A stretch of DNA of 64,000 nt from Mycobacteriales bacterium (GTDB lineage Bacteria > Actinomycetota > Actinomycetes > Mycobacteriales > SCTD01): NCBI GenBank assembly GCA_030447385.1, contig JAUJOY010000001.1, positions 288,465 through 352,464 of the forward strand. The letters are read 5' to 3'. Under the pieces are notes generated by a model, which had not been told where the DNA came from, searched no databases, and saw nothing but the letters and a program-made list of their open reading frames with translations. The first letter of the stretch is position 1. Each line of letters opens with the position of its first letter. Of this stretch, positions 36,959-45,644 are shown piece after piece. The translations under genes were made by a program, and so were the position numbers.

Positions 36959-38346
36959 GCGGCCTGGGCTGGCCGGTACGCGGCCGCCGCGGTGCGCACA
37001 GTGCAGGTACGGCCGGCGGCGTCGGCTGGCCCGGCCGGCGCGCGGGTGATGCGGCGCTCGACCCGACGGCACAGGCCGACCCGGGGCCCGACGGGGCCGC
37101 CGCGGATGGTGGCCCTTGGGCGCCGGCTCCGTCCGCTGCGCAGCCGCCGCCGGCTCCCTCCGCCCCCCGACCGCAGTCGCCGGCGCCCGGCCCGGTCGTC
37201 GTGACGACGCCGGCCGCGCCCGTGCGGCCGACCGATGCGGCGCTGCTCGGCGGCGGTCCCCCCCCAGCCGCCTCCCCGGTGGCGCGGCCGGCACACCGCG
37301 AGCCCCAGCCGCCGGCCGAGCCTCGGCGCGAGCCGGCGCACGAGCCCTCCTCTCCCGGCCCGGACCGGCCCTCGGTGGACCTCCTTCCCGCGGAGGCTGC
37401 ACTCGGCGGGCTCAGGGCCGGGCTGCGCGGCAACGAATCCGCCGGAGGTCCCGCGGGCGAGGACGACCTGCCGATCGGCGCCCAGGCGGCGGCTGCCGTA
37501 CGTGCCCTCAACCCCGGCGGACGCTACGACTTCCCGCGCCCGGGGTCCCGGCGGGTGATCACGGTCGCCAACCAGAAGGGGGGGGTCGGCAAGACCACGA
37601 CGACCGTGAACCTCGCGGCGGCGCTGGCGATGCACGGCGCCAAGGTGCTCGTGATCGACCTCGACCCGCAGGGCAACTGCTCCACCGGGCTGGGTGTGGA
37701 GCACCGCGTCGGCACCCCCAACATCTACGACGTCCTGATCAACCAGGTCCCGATCGCCGAGGTGGTGCAGCCCGCCGAGGGGGTGCCGAGTCTGTGGTGC
37801 GTCCCGGCGACCATCGACCTCGCGGGTGCCGAGATCGAGCTGGTCAGCGTCGTGGCCCGAGAGAGCCGGCTGCAGCGGGCCATCGAGGCGTTCTGCGCGG
37901 GCCCCGGCAGCGACCTGGACTACGTGCTCGTCGACTGCCCGCCCTCGCTGGGCCTGCTGACCGTCAACGCGATGGTGGCGACGCAGGAGCTGCTGATCCC
38001 GATCCAGTGCGAGTACTACGCCCTCGAGGGCCTGGGCCAGCTGCTCAAGAACGTCGAACTGGTCCGCCAGCACCTCAACACCGCTCTGCACGTGTCGACG
38101 ATCCTGCTGACCATGTACGACGCGCGCACCCGGCTGGCCGAGCAGGTCGCCGCGGAGGTGCGCAGCCACTTCGGGACGACGGTCCTGGCGACGGCCATCC
38201 CGCGCAGCGTCCGGGTGTCGGAGGCACCGGGCTACGGGCAGTCCGTGGTCACCTACGACCCGGGTTCGCGCGGCGCCCTGGCCTACGTCGAGGCGGCCAA
38301 GGAGCTGGCCGAGCGCGGCGCCGCCCCGAAGCCGGGGCAGGCGTGA
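36955..38346 (+). CDS. parA: Chromosome partitioning ATPase ParA with long N-terminal extension
   Basis: A 463-aa protein. The Walker-type ATPase starts near residue 200 ([20 protein letters not shown]) and continues with [31 protein letters not shown] and [14 protein letters not shown]. It moves ParB-parS complexes. The first roughly 195 residues are Pro/Ala/Gly-rich and disordered, far longer than the N-terminus of M. tuberculosis ParA (347 aa in total). The GTG at 36955 is kept because it overlaps the rsmG stop. A shorter internally started form is possible. Confidence 0.93.
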   Translation: MSGLGWPVRGRRGAHSAGTAGGVGWPGRRAGDAALDPTAQADPGPDGAAADGGPWAPAPSAAQPPPAPSAPRPQSPAPGPVVVTTPAAPVRPTDAALLGGGPPPAASPVARPAHREPQPPAEPRREPAHEPSSPGPDRPSVDLLPAEAALGGLRAGLRGNESAGGPAGEDDLPIGAQAAAAVRALNPGGRYDFPRPGSRRVITVANQKGGVGKTTTTVNLAAALAMHGAKVLVIDLDPQGNCSTGLGVEHRVGTPNIYDVLINQVPIAEVVQPAEGVPSLWCVPATIDLAGAEIELVSVVARESRLQRAIEAFCAGPGSDLDYVLVDCPPSLGLLTVNAMVATQELLIPIQCEYYALEGLGQLLKNVELVRQHLNTALHVSTILLTMYDARTRLAEQVAAEVRSHFGTTVLATAIPRSVRVSEAPGYGQSVVTYDPGSRGALAYVEAAKELAERGAAPKPGQA

Positions 38347-39419
38347 GCTCCCCGCGCCGGATGGGCGGGCTGGGGCGGGGCCTCGGTGCGCTCATCCCGA
38401 CCGGCCCGGACGCCCAGCCTCCGGCCGACCCTGCGCCGGCGCGGACGGGTGAGCAGGAGGCGCGAGGCACCGGGCCGGCGGGCAGTGGCGAGCAGGCGCA
38501 GCCCGCCGCATCCGGCCCGGAGGCACACCGGCGGCCCGGAGGAGCCCGTTTCGCCGAGCTGCCGCTGGAGGCGATCCGGCCCAACCCGCTGCAGCCGCGC
38601 ACGTCCTTCGACCCCGACGCCCTGGCCGAGCTCGTCGCCTCCGTCCGCGAGGTCGGCCTGCTCCAGCCGGTGGTCGTGCGGGAGGTCGGCGGGGGACCGG
38701 CCGGTGAGCAGCGCTACGAGCTGGTGATGGGCGAGCGCCGCTGGCGGGCGTGTCAGGAGGCCGGCGCCGCGACCATTGCGGCGATCGTGCGCGAGACCGG
38801 CGACGACGCGATGCTGCGGGACGCGCTGCTGGAGAACCTGCACCGCCAGCAGCTCAACCCGCTCGAGGAGGGCGCCGCCTACCAGCAGCTGCTGCACGAG
38901 TTCGGGGCGACGCACGACGAGCTGGCGCTGCGCATCGGCCGCTCCCGCCCGCAGATCTCCAACACCATCCGCCTCCTGCAGCTGCCCGCTCCGGTGCAGC
39001 GCCGGGTCGCCGCGGGGGTGCTGTCGGCCGGCCACGCCCGCGCGATCCTCGCCCTGCCGACGCCCGAGGCGCAGGAGAGCATGGCGGCGCGGGTCGTGGC
39101 GGAGGGCATGTCCGTGCGTGGTGTCGAGGAAGCGGTGCAGCTGGCGCAGGGCGCCCTGGGTGAGGACGCGCGCCCGCCGCGCCGGGCGCCGGCCAAGCGC
39201 CCGGTTCCGGCCAGGCTCGGCGAGGTCGCGGAGCGGCTGTCCGACCGGCTCGAGACCCGGGTGAAGGTCGACCTCGGCCGGGCGCGCGGCAAGGTGACCA
39301 TCGAGTTCGCGTCGCTGGACGACCTCGAGCGGATCGTCGGGGTGCTCGAGGGGAGGCCGCCCGGTGAGGGCTCGCCACCGCCTGGCGAGGCTCCGCCCGT
39401 CGAGCAGGGCGTCCCCTGA
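38343..39419 (+). CDS. parB: Chromosome partitioning protein ParB
   Basis: A 358-aa CTP-dependent DNA clamp that loads at parS. N-terminal [12 protein letters not shown] precedes the ParB/Srx domain: [18 protein letters not shown], then the CTP-binding GERRWRAC and [14 protein letters not shown]. The helix-turn-helix ([22 protein letters not shown]) and a C-terminal dimerisation region follow. GTG overlaps the parA stop. Targets at 24560 and 27502 are visible. Confidence 0.97.
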   Translation: MSSPRRMGGLGRGLGALIPTGPDAQPPADPAPARTGEQEARGTGPAGSGEQAQPAASGPEAHRRPGGARFAELPLEAIRPNPLQPRTSFDPDALAELVASVREVGLLQPVVVREVGGGPAGEQRYELVMGERRWRACQEAGAATIAAIVRETGDDAMLRDALLENLHRQQLNPLEEGAAYQQLLHEFGATHDELALRIGRSRPQISNTIRLLQLPAPVQRRVAAGVLSAGHARAILALPTPEAQESMAARVVAEGMSVRGVEEAVQLAQGALGEDARPPRRAPAKRPVPARLGEVAERLSDRLETRVKVDLGRARGKVTIEFASLDDLERIVGVLEGRPPGEGSPPPGEAPPVEQGVP

Positions 39420-39478
39420 CCGTGTGACGCGGCTGGAGGCACGCGGTCGGGCTCACGCCGGGACGGGCTGGCGGCGGG

Positions 39479-40417
39479 TCAGCCGCGCGCCGCGGCCTGG
39501 TCGAGCAGCTCGGCCAGCAGCGTCCCGAAGGACAGCCCCGCCGCCTCGACCGCCATCGGCAGCAGCGACGTCTCGGTCATCCCTGGCGAGGTGTTGACCT
39601 CGAGCAGGTGCACCACCCCGGACGCGTCGACGATGAGGTCGACCCGCGAGAGGTCGCGCAGCCCGACCGCCCGATGAGCGCACACCGCCGCCTCGGCCAC
39701 GGCGGCCGCCACGGGCTCGTCCAACCGGGCGGGGGCGAAGAACTCCGTCTGACCGGCGGTGTAACGCGCGCTGTAGTCGTACACGCCCGACAGCGGCACG
39801 ATCTCGACCGCCGGCAGCGCGCGCGGCCCCTTCCCCGTGTCGACCACGGTCACCGCCACCTCGGTGCCGGTGACGAGCTGCTCGACCAGCGCCGCCTCGC
39901 CGTAGGAGAAGCACGACACCATTGCGCCGGGCAGGTCGTCGGGCTTGTCGACCGTCGAGCAGCCCAGCGCCGAACCACCCCTGGCGGGCTTGACCATCAG
40001 CGGCAGGCCGAGGTGGCCGACCAGCCGGTCGAGGACGGCACCCGCGCCCAGCTCACGGAAAGCGGCGTGTGGCAGGACAACTGAAGCCGGTGTGGTCAGG
40101 CCGGCCCGCACGGCGAGGGCCTTCGCGGTGGGCTTGTCCCACGCCATCCGGCAGGCATCGGGGGTGGAGCCGACGTAGGGCACCTCGGCGATCTCGAGCA
40201 CCTCGCGGACGGCACCGTCCTCGCCCGCCCCGCCGTGCAGCGCGACGAGAACCGCGTCGTAGGAGCTCTCCTCGAGGTGGCCGAGCAGGGCCGCGTCGGC
40301 ATCCCGGAGCTCGGCGCCGGCACCGACCGCGCGCAGTGCGTCGAGGACCCGGCGCCCCGACTTCAGGGACACGTCGCGCTCGTGCGACAGCCCCCCCGCG
40401 AGGACGAGCGCCCTCAC
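39479..40417 (-). CDS. D-Ala-D-Ala ligase-like ATP-grasp protein
   Basis: GTG at 40417 gives 312 aa. The Ddl pattern is clear: ALVLAGGLSHERDVSLKSG, HGGAGEDGAVREVLEIAEVPYVGS, MVKPARGGSALGCS for ATP binding, and EVNTSPGMTETSLLPMA at the metal/acceptor site. It should ligate two amino acids, most likely D-alanine or a related D-amino acid. Its genomic place beside parB is not that of the main ddl, so it may be a paralogue. It overlaps the upstream aminotransferase by four bases, indicating a functional pair. Confidence 0.85.
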   Translation of the reverse strand: MRALVLAGGLSHERDVSLKSGRRVLDALRAVGAGAELRDADAALLGHLEESSYDAVLVALHGGAGEDGAVREVLEIAEVPYVGSTPDACRMAWDKPTAKALAVRAGLTTPASVVLPHAAFRELGAGAVLDRLVGHLGLPLMVKPARGGSALGCSTVDKPDDLPGAMVSCFSYGEAALVEQLVTGTEVAVTVVDTGKGPRALPAVEIVPLSGVYDYSARYTAGQTEFFAPARLDEPVAAAVAEAAVCAHRAVGLRDLSRVDLIVDASGVVHLLEVNTSPGMTETSLLPMAVEAAGLSFGTLLAELLDQAAARG

Positions 40418-41742
40418 GCGAGGTCCGGCGAGGGGAACTCCGACTGCGGGCGCCCGGCGCGCAGCGGCCCGGTCGACCCGAAGGTCGCGCGCAGCTCCAC
40501 CTCCTCCTCGAGGACGGTCGCAAGACGACGCACGCCCTCGCGGATCCGCTCGGGCTCGGGATAGCAGTAGGACAGCCGCAGGTGGCTGCGCCCGCTGCCG
40601 TCGGCGAAGAAGGCGCTCCCGGGGACGAAGGCCACGCGCGCCGTGATCGCCCGCGGCAGGAGGACCTTGGCGTCGAGCCCGTCCGGCAGCGTCACCCAGA
40701 CGTAGAACCCGCCCGCGGGGTGGGTCCAGGTGGTGCCCGGTGGCATCAGCGAGCCGAGCGCCTCGAGCATCGCGTCGCGTCGCTCCCGGTACATCGCCCG
40801 AAACGCCGACACCTGGCCCTGCCAGTCCTGCGTCGACAGGTAGTCCGCGACGGCCATCTGGTTGAACGTCGGAGGGCACAGCACGGCGGCTTCGGCCGCG
40901 AGCACGAGCTTCTCGCGTACCGCGTGCGGAGCCAGCACCCAGCCGACCCGCAGCCCCGGGGCGAAGGTCTTGCTGAACGAGCCGAGGTAGAGCACGTCGT
41001 CGTTGTGGCCGTGCGCGCCGGTGCTGCGCGCCCGGATCGCGCGCGTGGGCGGCGCGTCGAAGCCCAGCAGGCCGTACGGGTTGTCCTCGAGCACCAGCAG
41101 GCCGGCCTCCTGGCACAGCGCCAGCACCTCGTCACGCCGGGACTCGACCAGCGAGACGCCGGCCGGGTTGTGGAAGTTGGGCACCGTGTAGAGGAACTTC
41201 GCCCGCTTGCCGGCCGCCGCCACCCGCGCCATCGCTGCGCGCAGCGCCTCCGGCACGAGCCCGGCGGAGTCCATCTCGACGTGGACGACCTCGGCCTGGA
41301 AGGACGCGAAGGTGCCGAGCGCGCCGACGTAGGAGGGGGCTTCGGCCAGCACCACGTCGCCGGGGTCGATGAACACGCGGGTGACCAGGTCGAGTGCCTG
41401 CTGGCTCCCGACGGTGACGACCACGTCCTCGGAGGAGCCCGCGATCCCCTCGAGGGCCATCACCTCGCAGATCAGCTCGCGCAGGTGAGGGTCGCCCTGT
41501 CCCGAGCCGTACTGCAGCGCCTGCGCCCCACGGGTCTGCACCAGCTCACCCATGAGCTTGCCGACGGCGTCCAGCGGCAGCGCCGACAGGTTGGGCATGC
41601 CGCCGGCCAGGCTGACCACCTCCGGCCGGGAGGCCACCGCGAACAGCGCCCGGATCTCCGAGGCGGTCATGCCGTGCGTGCGCTGGGCGTAGCGGTCGGT
41701 GAAGGCGTCCAGCGTCACGCCGGACCCGGGCCGAGGTGCCAT
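40414..41742 (-). CDS. PLP-dependent aminotransferase (MocR/LysN-like fold type I)
   Basis: A 442-aa class I/II aminotransferase without a GntR DNA-binding domain. The N-terminal EVVSLAGGMPNLSALPLD and LQYGSGQGDPHLRE are typical of the 2-aminoadipate/alanine aminotransferase-like group. YTVPNFHNPAGVS and EDNPYGLL contribute to the cofactor site, and the Schiff-base lysine is in LGSFSKTFAPGLRVGW. The substrate is not identifiable. The stop overlaps the Ddl-like start, so the aminotransferase may feed an amino acid to that ligase. Confidence 0.88.
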   Translation of the reverse strand: MAPRPGSGVTLDAFTDRYAQRTHGMTASEIRALFAVASRPEVVSLAGGMPNLSALPLDAVGKLMGELVQTRGAQALQYGSGQGDPHLRELICEVMALEGIAGSSEDVVVTVGSQQALDLVTRVFIDPGDVVLAEAPSYVGALGTFASFQAEVVHVEMDSAGLVPEALRAAMARVAAAGKRAKFLYTVPNFHNPAGVSLVESRRDEVLALCQEAGLLVLEDNPYGLLGFDAPPTRAIRARSTGAHGHNDDVLYLGSFSKTFAPGLRVGWVLAPHAVREKLVLAAEAAVLCPPTFNQMAVADYLSTQDWQGQVSAFRAMYRERRDAMLEALGSLMPPGTTWTHPAGGFYVWVTLPDGLDAKVLLPRAITARVAFVPGSAFFADGSGRSHLRLSYCYPEPERIREGVRRLATVLEEEVELRATFGSTGPLRAGRPQSEFPSPDLA

Positions 41743-41908
41743 CCCCGGAGGCTACCCGCGGCGGTGCATCCGGCCTGTGCATTTCCCCCGGCAGGCGCAC
41801 CTGTTCCTCCGGCGCTTCGCGATCTACGCTCTGAGGCGCCGCACCGGCCGCACGCCGACCAGCCTGGGATCTCCCGCCCCTTCCCGCTGGCTCAGAACAG
41901 GAGCGACC

Positions 41909-42016
41909 ATGCCCGAGCGCCCCTCGAAGCGGGTCGTGAGCGGGCTGTCGCTCGGACTGCTCCTCGGCATGGTCGGCGGCTGGGTCGCCGGATTGCTGAG
42001 GGCGCCCCGCCGATGA
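41909..42016 (+). CDS. 35-aa membrane microprotein coupled to GNAT gene
   Basis: ATG at 41909 with CAGGAG eight bases upstream encodes a 35-residue peptide: a basic start (MPERPSKRVVSG), one Gly/Leu-rich helix (LSLGLLLGMVGGWVAGLL) and an RAPRR tail. Its TGA overlaps the ATG of the acetyltransferase (ATGA), so the two are translated together. No family recognised. Confidence 0.6.
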   Translation: MPERPSKRVVSGLSLGLLLGMVGGWVAGLLRAPRR

Positions 42017-42630
42017 GCCGCCGCGCCGTCAACATCACCCTGGACAACCTCGACGACCTGGCGATGCGGTGCCGGCAGTGCGTGTTCTGGGAGCTCGACC
42101 CGGTGGCACAGGACCGGGCGAGGCAGGCGGGGGACACCGCGTTCGAGAAGGAGTCGTGGGTCTCCGCGACGCTGCTCGACTGGGGCAGCTGCGGCAAGAT
42201 CGTCTACGTCGACAGCATTCCGGCGGGCTACCTGATGTACGCCCCGCCCAGCTACGTCCCGCGCTCGCTGGCCTTCCCGACCAGCCCGATCAGTGCCGAC
42301 GCGGTGCTGCTGATGACCGGCCAGGTGCACCCCGACTTCGCCGGGGGCGGCATCGGCCGGATGCTCCTGCAGGGCGTGGCCAAGGACCTCGTACGCCGCG
42401 GTGTCCGGGCGATCGAGGCCTTCGGCGACGAGCAGTGGGAGTCCCCCGCGTGCGTCCTGCCAGCCGGCTACCTGCGCTCGGTGGGCTTCAAGACCGTGCG
42501 CCCGCACCACCGCTACCCGCGGCTGCGGCTCGAGCTGAAGTCGGCCGTGTCCTGGCGGGAGGACGTCGAGGTGGCGCTCGAGCGTCTGCTGGGGTCGATG
42601 AGCCCCGACCCGTTGATGCGCCCGGTCTGA
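42013..42630 (+). CDS. GNAT family N-acetyltransferase
   Basis: A 205-aa acetyl-CoA-dependent acetyltransferase. The acetyl-CoA loop is visible as QVHPDFAGGGIGRMLLQGV, preceded by the VLLMTGQ strand. An unusual cysteine-bearing N-terminus (MRCRQCVFWELD) is conserved in the actinobacterial family found beside the parAB locus, of unknown substrate. ATG at 42013 is coupled to the 35-aa gene upstream. The end is convergent with cwlM. Confidence 0.9.
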   Translation: MSRRAVNITLDNLDDLAMRCRQCVFWELDPVAQDRARQAGDTAFEKESWVSATLLDWGSCGKIVYVDSIPAGYLMYAPPSYVPRSLAFPTSPISADAVLLMTGQVHPDFAGGGIGRMLLQGVAKDLVRRGVRAIEAFGDEQWESPACVLPAGYLRSVGFKTVRPHHRYPRLRLELKSAVSWREDVEVALERLLGSMSPDPLMRPV

Positions 42631-42641
42631 CGGACCGGGCC

Positions 42642-43757
42642 CTACCCGACGGGCAGGCTCGGCAGGCGCATGACGCCCGTGGGGGGGTCGAGGTCGGCGG
42701 GCAGGAACAGCCGCTGCACGGCCACGAGCACCCCCTCCGCGACGGTGTCCCGGAAAGCCGGGTCGGCAAGGCGCGCCGCGTCGCCTGGGTTGGTCACGTG
42801 CCCGAGCTCGAGGCGCACCGCCGGCATCCGGGTCAGCCGCAGGATCTCCCAGGTCTTCTCGTGCACCCGGCAGTTCACGAGGTCGGTACGGGCCACCACC
42901 TCGCGCTGCACCAGCGAGGCGAGCTCCTCACCGACCGTCGAGGTGGCGCCGCTGCCCGCACCGAAGTGGTAGGAGGCCACGCCGCGGCACCGCGCCGAGG
43001 GCGCCGAGTCGACGTGCAGGGACAGGAAGAGGTCGGCGCCGGTCTCGTTCGCGAAGGCGGCGCGCTCCGCGACGCTCGGGTTGCTCCCGACGCCCCGCGT
43101 CAGCAGTGCACGCACCCCGACGGCGGCCAGCCTCCCCTCCAGCCGAGCCGCGAGGTCCTCGACCAGCGCCGCCTCCTCCAGCCCGTTGCCGGTGGCCCCG
43201 CGGTCGTGGCCGCCGTGACCGGGATCCAGCACGACGATCTTGCCGGGCAGGGCCGCGCCGGCCTGGTGCAGTGCCTCGGTCTCCCGCAGCACCTGCGGGC
43301 GCCCGCCGGTGACGTGCCGGCCGAGCTGCCGCAGGGCCCGCAGCGTCGCCGGCCCGCAGGTCCCGTCGGGCAGCAGGCCGTACTCGTGCTGCAGCCTGCG
43401 CAGCGCCTTCTCGGTACGCGGTCCGAAGATGCCGTCTGCCCGGCCGGCGTCGAAGCCGAGCTCCAGCAGCCGCTCCTGCAGTGCGGCGACGTCGTCACCC
43501 ACGAAGGGCCGCGTCGCCAGCGACAGCAGCCGGTCCCCGAGCTTCCAGCGTGCTGCGGCGAGCGCGCGATAGGTCTCGGCGCCGACGATGCCGTCGACGG
43601 ACAGCCCTCGTCGCTGCTGGAACTCGCGCAGCGCCCGGTCGGTGGCCTCGTCGAAGACGGGCTCCGCGGGCGGGCGAGGAAGAAGGCCGAGACTGGACAG
43701 CGTCGCCTGGACGTCGGCGACCGCCGGCCCCCGGTCACCGTGGCGATACAGCTGCAA
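42642..43757 (-). CDS. cwlM: CwlM-like N-acetylmuramoyl-L-alanine amidase/regulator
   Basis: A 371-aa protein from TTG at 43757 (GAGAGG seven bases upstream). Two peptidoglycan-binding domains (about 5-70 and 80-140; VADVQATLSSLGLL and VAALQERLLELGFD) precede an Amidase_3 domain. VVLDPGHGGHD, the following Glu, SLHVDSA and RLELGHVTN appear to retain the zinc ligands and catalytic Glu. There is no signal peptide. In M. tuberculosis CwlM (Rv3915) is a cytoplasmic PknB substrate that activates MurA. The same position beside trx supports orthology. A GTG at 43814 is disfavoured because it lies in a terminator hairpin. Confidence 0.88.
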   Translation of the reverse strand: MQLYRHGDRGPAVADVQATLSSLGLLPRPPAEPVFDEATDRALREFQQRRGLSVDGIVGAETYRALAAARWKLGDRLLSLATRPFVGDDVAALQERLLELGFDAGRADGIFGPRTEKALRRLQHEYGLLPDGTCGPATLRALRQLGRHVTGGRPQVLRETEALHQAGAALPGKIVVLDPGHGGHDRGATGNGLEEAALVEDLAARLEGRLAAVGVRALLTRGVGSNPSVAERAAFANETGADLFLSLHVDSAPSARCRGVASYHFGAGSGATSTVGEELASLVQREVVARTDLVNCRVHEKTWEILRLTRMPAVRLELGHVTNPGDAARLADPAFRDTVAEGVLVAVQRLFLPADLDPPTGVMRLPSLPVG

Positions 43758-43792
43758 CGGCCGGCCTCTCGACAGGTACGGAACGGGAGCCG

Positions 43793-43798
43793 AGTCTA
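43793..43798 (-). promoter_or_regulatory. Putative -10 box of cwlM
   Basis: On the minus strand TAGACT lies about 36 bases before the TTG start of cwlM and just past the hairpin ending the upstream gene. It would give a short leader of about 30 nt. No good -35 is seen. Confidence 0.4.
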
Positions 43799-43813
43799 GG
43801 GGTGCGGGCAGCA

Positions 43814-43846
43814 CGAAGGCCGGGTCCCGTGGGGACCCGGCCTTCG
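43814..43846 (-). terminator. Perfect 15-bp hairpin terminator
   Basis: CGAAGGCCGGGTCCC (43814-43828) pairs perfectly with 43832-43846 around a 3-nt loop, just after the stop of the small secreted protein gene. There is no U-tract, which is common for high-GC actinobacterial terminators. The palindrome would work in either direction. Confidence 0.8.
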
Positions 43847-43856
43847 GCAGGTGCGA

Positions 43857-44081
43857 CTAGTTCTGGCCGGGCGCGCGCTCCGAGGGGCTGCCGGTGCGCT
43901 CGCGGCACGCCGACGCGCCGCGCGGCTCGCCGTCCTCACGACCGTCCTGGCCGAAGTAGGAGAAGCCGGGGCTGTCCTTCTCCGGTGCGACGCAGTGGGC
44001 GGCGCTGGCCGCACCGCCGGTGCCGAGGGCGATGCCGCCGGCCATGGCGGCAGTCAGGACGGTGTAGGCGAACTTCTTCAT
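43857..44081 (-). CDS. Small secreted protein (74 aa)
   Basis: ATG at 44081 (GGAGGA upstream) encodes a signal peptide MKKFAYTVLTAAMAGGIALG ending GGAASAA, with probable cleavage near residue 28. The mature peptide of about 46 residues has two cysteines (AHCVAPE and SACRERT) and polar, Gly/Ser/Glu-rich sequence around SYFGQDGREDG. The two cysteines could form one disulfide. It is not a recognised chaplin. It has its own strong terminator and lies next to thioredoxin. Confidence 0.7.
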   Translation of the reverse strand: MKKFAYTVLTAAMAGGIALGTGGAASAAHCVAPEKDSPGFSYFGQDGREDGEPRGASACRERTGSPSERAPGQN

Positions 44082-44149
44082 GGATCCTCCAGAGAGAACT
44101 TGTCCGGTCATGGGTGCATACGCGACAGGCTCCCGGAGAGTTCAGCAGG

Positions 44150-44473
44150 TTAGAGAAAAGTCTCGAGGTCCTTGAGGATCGCGGCCTTCGGCTTCGCACC
44201 GACGATCTGCTTGACGATCTTGCCGCCCGAGAAGACGGCCATCGTCGGGATGCTCATGATCTGGTAGTCACGGGCGGCGCCCGGGTTCTCGTCGATGTTG
44301 AGCTTGACGACGCTGATCTTGTCGACGTTCTCCGAGGCGATCTCCTCGAGCACCGGCGCGATCATCTTGCACGGCCCGCACCACTCGGCCCAGAAGTCGA
44401 CGAGCACAGGCTTCTCGCTCTGCAGGACGTCGGTGGTGAAGCTGGCGTCGGTGGTGCTCCTGGTGGCGCCCAT
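44150..44473 (-). CDS. trx: Thioredoxin
   Basis: ATG at 44473 behind AAGGAG gives a 107-aa thioredoxin. The redox motif is FWAEWCGPCKMIAPVL and the cis-proline region is SIPTMAVFSGG. It reduces protein disulfides using TrxB. It corresponds to M. tuberculosis TrxC (Rv3914), next to trxB2 and cwlM. Confidence 0.97.
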   Translation of the reverse strand: MGATRSTTDASFTTDVLQSEKPVLVDFWAEWCGPCKMIAPVLEEIASENVDKISVVKLNIDENPGAARDYQIMSIPTMAVFSGGKIVKQIVGAKPKAAILKDLETFL

Positions 44474-44556
44474 CAGGGGTGCTCCTTGTGATCTCGGGGT
44501 CATGGGGTCACCGGGGCAACAGCCGGTGCAGGGCGGGGATTCCGCCCGGGACGGGG

Positions 44557-45546
44557 CTAGAGCCCGACCAGGTGGGCGTCCTCGAGCGCGGTCAGGTGGC
44601 GCTCGGCGTCGAGCGCCGCGGCGCAGCCCGTGCCGGCTGCGGTGATCGCCTGCCGGTAGGTGTGGTCGACCAGGTCGCCGGCGGCGAAGACGCCCGGGAC
44701 GTTCGTGGCCGTCGTGTGCAGCCCCTGCACGACGACGTAGCCCTCGTCGTCGAGCTCGACCTGCCCCTTCACCAGCTCGGACCGGGGGTCGTGGCCGATG
44801 GCGACGAACAGGCCGGTGACGGGCAGCAGTCGCTCCTCGCCGGTGCGGCGGTTGCGCAGGCGTACGCCCTCGAGCTTGTCCTCACCCACCGCCTCCACGA
44901 CCTCGCTGTCCCAGGCGAAGCGGATCTTGTCGTTGCTGAGTGCGCGCTCCTGCATGATCTTGCTGGCGCGCAGCGTGTCGCGGCGGTGGACCATGGTCAC
45001 CGACCGCGCGAACCGGGTGAGGAAGGTGGCCTCCTCGACCGCGGAGTCGCCGCCGCCCACCACGGCGATGTCCTGATCCCGGAAGAAGAAGCCGTCGCAG
45101 GTCGCGCACCATGACACGCCCCGCCCCGACAGCCGTCCCTCGCCAGGCACGGCGAGGTTGCGGTAGGCCGACCCCATCGCGAGCACGACCGTCCGCGCGT
45201 GGTAGGTCGCGTCGCCCACCTGGACCACCTTCGGGTCGGCCAGCAGGTCCAGTCCGGTGACGTCCTCGGTGACGATCTGCGCGCCGAAGCGCTCGGCCTG
45301 CTTGCGCAGGTTGTCCATCAGCTCCGGGCCCATGATCCCGTCCGGGAAGCCGGGGTAGTTCTCCACGTCCGTGGTGTTCATCAGCGCCCCGCCGGCCGTC
45401 ACCGACCCTTCGAACACCAGCGGCGCCAGCGCGGCTCTGGCCAGGTAGATGGCCGCGGTCCAGCCTGCCGGGCCCGAGCCGACCACGATCGCATCCCGCA
45501 CCTGCAGGGCGTCGCCGGTCGTCTCGGTTGCGGTCTCGTCGTTCAC
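44557..45546 (-). CDS. trxB: Thioredoxin reductase
   Basis: A 329-aa FAD/NADPH flavoenzyme. FAD binding motif [18 protein letters not shown], redox-active [15 protein letters not shown] motif [18 protein letters not shown] and the C-terminal [23 protein letters not shown] are all present. It passes electrons from NADPH to the thioredoxin encoded 83 bases downstream. GTG at 45546 follows GAGAGG. Confidence 0.97.
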   Translation of the reverse strand: MNDETATETTGDALQVRDAIVVGSGPAGWTAAIYLARAALAPLVFEGSVTAGGALMNTTDVENYPGFPDGIMGPELMDNLRKQAERFGAQIVTEDVTGLDLLADPKVVQVGDATYHARTVVLAMGSAYRNLAVPGEGRLSGRGVSWCATCDGFFFRDQDIAVVGGGDSAVEEATFLTRFARSVTMVHRRDTLRASKIMQERALSNDKIRFAWDSEVVEAVGEDKLEGVRLRNRRTGEERLLPVTGLFVAIGHDPRSELVKGQVELDDEGYVVVQGLHTTATNVPGVFAAGDLVDHTYRQAITAAGTGCAAALDAERHLTALEDAHLVGL

Positions 45547-45644
45547 CAGGGGCCTCTCGTCGTGGGTCTGTGCGCAGGAACGTTCCCTGCGGGCGGCCTC
45601 TTCCCGGTGCGAGGCGAGGCCCTATGGATGAGAGGGTGCCACGC

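Noticed and set aside
43758-43814. GTG at 43814 as the cwlM start
   Set aside because: It lies at the base of a perfect terminator hairpin and upstream of a TAGACT -10 motif; TTG at 43757 has a proper ribosome site and begins at the conserved domain.
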